NCBI GenBank assembly: GCA_023230245.1
Contig: JALNXT010000048.1
Location: 1-8,244, forward strand
DNA from: Candidatus Cloacimonadota bacterium
GTDB taxonomy: Bacteria > Cloacimonadota > Cloacimonadia > Cloacimonadales > Cloacimonadaceae
Length of the DNA stretch: 8,244 bases
Reading direction: 5' to 3'
Positions 7,666 to 8,244 of the stretch are shown here, piece after piece (position 1 is the stretch's first letter; each line of letters starts with the position of its first letter). A program made the position numbers and the translations under genes. The notes under the pieces are model-generated. The model saw nothing but the letters and a program-made list of their open reading frames with translations. It was not told the origin of the DNA and did not search any database.

Positions 7666-7687
7666 TAAAGAAAATATCAGGTAAATC

Positions 7688-7716
7688 TTGACAAATTCAT
7701 CCAAATACACATAGAT
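7688..7716 (+). promoter_or_regulatory. Candidate -35 element for the gene at 7967
   Basis: A perfect TTGACA lies at 7688-7693, just after the palindrome and about 275 bp before the next start codon. No good -10 sits at the right distance: ATAGAT (7711-7716, 17-bp spacer) and overlapping CATAGA match the consensus poorly, and the better GATATT (7723-7728) is too far away. Transcription from here would give a leader of about 240 nt. This is a weak call. Confidence 0.25.
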
Positions 7717-7966
7717 GGTCTGGATATTTGTACTTAGTGTTTACACACTTAAGAAAGCCCCTTGGTTGATCAATAATCGCAGGCCCCAAGGAGAAACTAT
7801 TTGATTTTACGCAAGCAGCCTGCTCTCCAGTATTTACTGTCAGGCAAGCACTTAGTGCATTTTGCCTGCCTCGAAAGAAATCTGCCTTGCTTTCCACTGT
7901 GGAATATCATCAACAACTTCCAAACCCTGCAACCCAAAATTACACCTAAACAAAGGAGTATTACCT
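7717..7966 (+). other. Non-coding leader with three short hairpins upstream of the secreted protein gene
   Basis: No convincing gene is seen in this stretch. Three inverted repeats could fold in RNA. CTTAGTGT (7733-7740) pairs with ACAC/TAAG (7745-7753, one bulged T). CCTTGG (7760-7765) pairs with CCAAGG (7786-7791), and this right arm would cover the SD-like AAGGAG at 7788-7793. CAGGCAA (7841-7847) pairs with TTGCCTG (7862-7868) around an inner GCAC/GTGC stem. No known riboswitch class is recognised. The ribosome binding site for the next gene, AAAGGAG (7952-7958), lies outside these hairpins. Confidence 0.4.
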
Positions 7967-8244
7967 ATGAAAAAGTTATTACTGGTCGTTTTCGCTTTAG
8001 CAATCGCCCTGATTGCTTTTGCTGAAGTTCGTTTCGGCGAACGTCCTTTTATTGATATTTTTAAAGTACCTGACAGCGCCATTGAAAAAGGTCACATCAG
8101 GATTAAACTAAACGAAAAGTATTCCGAACATACCGCTGCCTTAACTCGAATCGACGGTGCCGTAATGAAGTTTGAAATCAAGGACTTGGACGCCCTAAAC
8201 AAAAAGTATGGAGTCAGCAAGATTACGCAGGTCTTCGGCGATCC
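7967..8244 (+). CDS. Secreted protein, N-terminal part; possible subtilisin-like protease propeptide (3' truncated)
   Basis: The frame opens at ATG 7967 with AAAGGAG (7952-7958) 8 nt upstream and stays open to the window end, giving 92 complete codons. Residues 1-19 (MKKLLLVVFALAIALIAFA) are a clear signal peptide, likely cut before EVRFG. The mature start carries VPDSAIEKGHIRIKL, followed after about 30 residues by FEIKDLDALNKKYGVSKIT. The pattern of a short 'G-x-I-x-I-K-L' strand followed by a 'LD-x-LN-x-KYGV' helix and 'I-x-x-VF' resembles N-terminal propeptides of secreted S8 (subtilisin-like) proteases. That family call comes from memory of patterns and is tentative, since the catalytic domain would lie beyond the window. 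A different secreted protein with a similar N-terminal domain is equally possible. It lies in the same direction as the upstream cluster but is separated by 490 bp, so it is probably its own transcription unit. Confidence 0.85.
   Translation, partial: MKKLLLVVFALAIALIAFAEVRFGERPFIDIFKVPDSAIEKGHIRIKLNEKYSEHTAALTRIDGAVMKFEIKDLDALNKKYGVSKITQVFGD

Noticed and set aside
7547..7675. Palindrome as a MITE with target-site duplication
   Set aside because: The outer arms look like terminal inverted repeats, but the flanks (CCTTTTTTCT on the left, TAAAGAAAAT on the right) share no direct repeat. A mobile origin remains possible only if further copies are found.
7801..8025. 74-residue TTG-start frame with AAGGAG 7 nt upstream
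   Set aside because: The peptide (Cys-, Pro- and Leu-rich, no domain) looks random and overlaps out of frame the start of the well-supported secreted protein gene at 7967. A leader peptide cannot be excluded but is not supported.

Overview
The window looks like chromosomal DNA of a Gram-negative bacterium of the Fibrobacteres-Chlorobi-Bacteroidetes superphylum, most likely a member of Candidatus Cloacimonadota (WWE1). This placement is inferred from protein style: a giant secreted parallel beta-helix protein built from modules ending in a D-[IF]-x-G-x-x-R...DIGA motif, and a secreted endonuclease I carrying a YPNPF...GVYFIRV sorting domain of the type IX secretion/FlgD-like class. A gmhA gene adds a hint of heptose in a surface glycan. 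No rRNA or other marker gene is present to prove the taxonomy. All genes lie on the + strand.

Layout. Positions 2-4495 hold the 3' part of a very large surface or secreted protein made of tandem beta-helix modules of about 420 residues, closed by a fibronectin III-like domain. A 151-bp gap (4496-4646) may contain a weak terminator and a promoter. It is followed by a compact three-gene cluster with gaps of 16 and 24 bp: adenosine deaminase (add), sedoheptulose-7-phosphate isomerase (gmhA) and a secreted endonuclease I. A 490-bp non-coding region (7477-7966) holds a probable terminator, a striking 109-bp imperfect palindrome with 11-bp internal repeats, a possible -35 element and a leader with several short hairpins. 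The window ends inside a new secreted protein gene (7967 onward, cut at the window edge), whose N-terminal region resembles the propeptide of subtilisin-like proteases.

How the genes may work together. The secreted nuclease could release nucleotides and nucleosides from environmental DNA or RNA, and adenosine deaminase could feed adenosine into purine salvage or catabolism. gmhA, placed between them, starts ADP-heptose synthesis and has no obvious link to the other two. The flanking genes add an adhesin-like or glycan-interacting protein and perhaps a protease, so the window as a whole has a scavenging and surface theme. The most unusual non-coding signal is the palindromic repeat element at 7557-7665.
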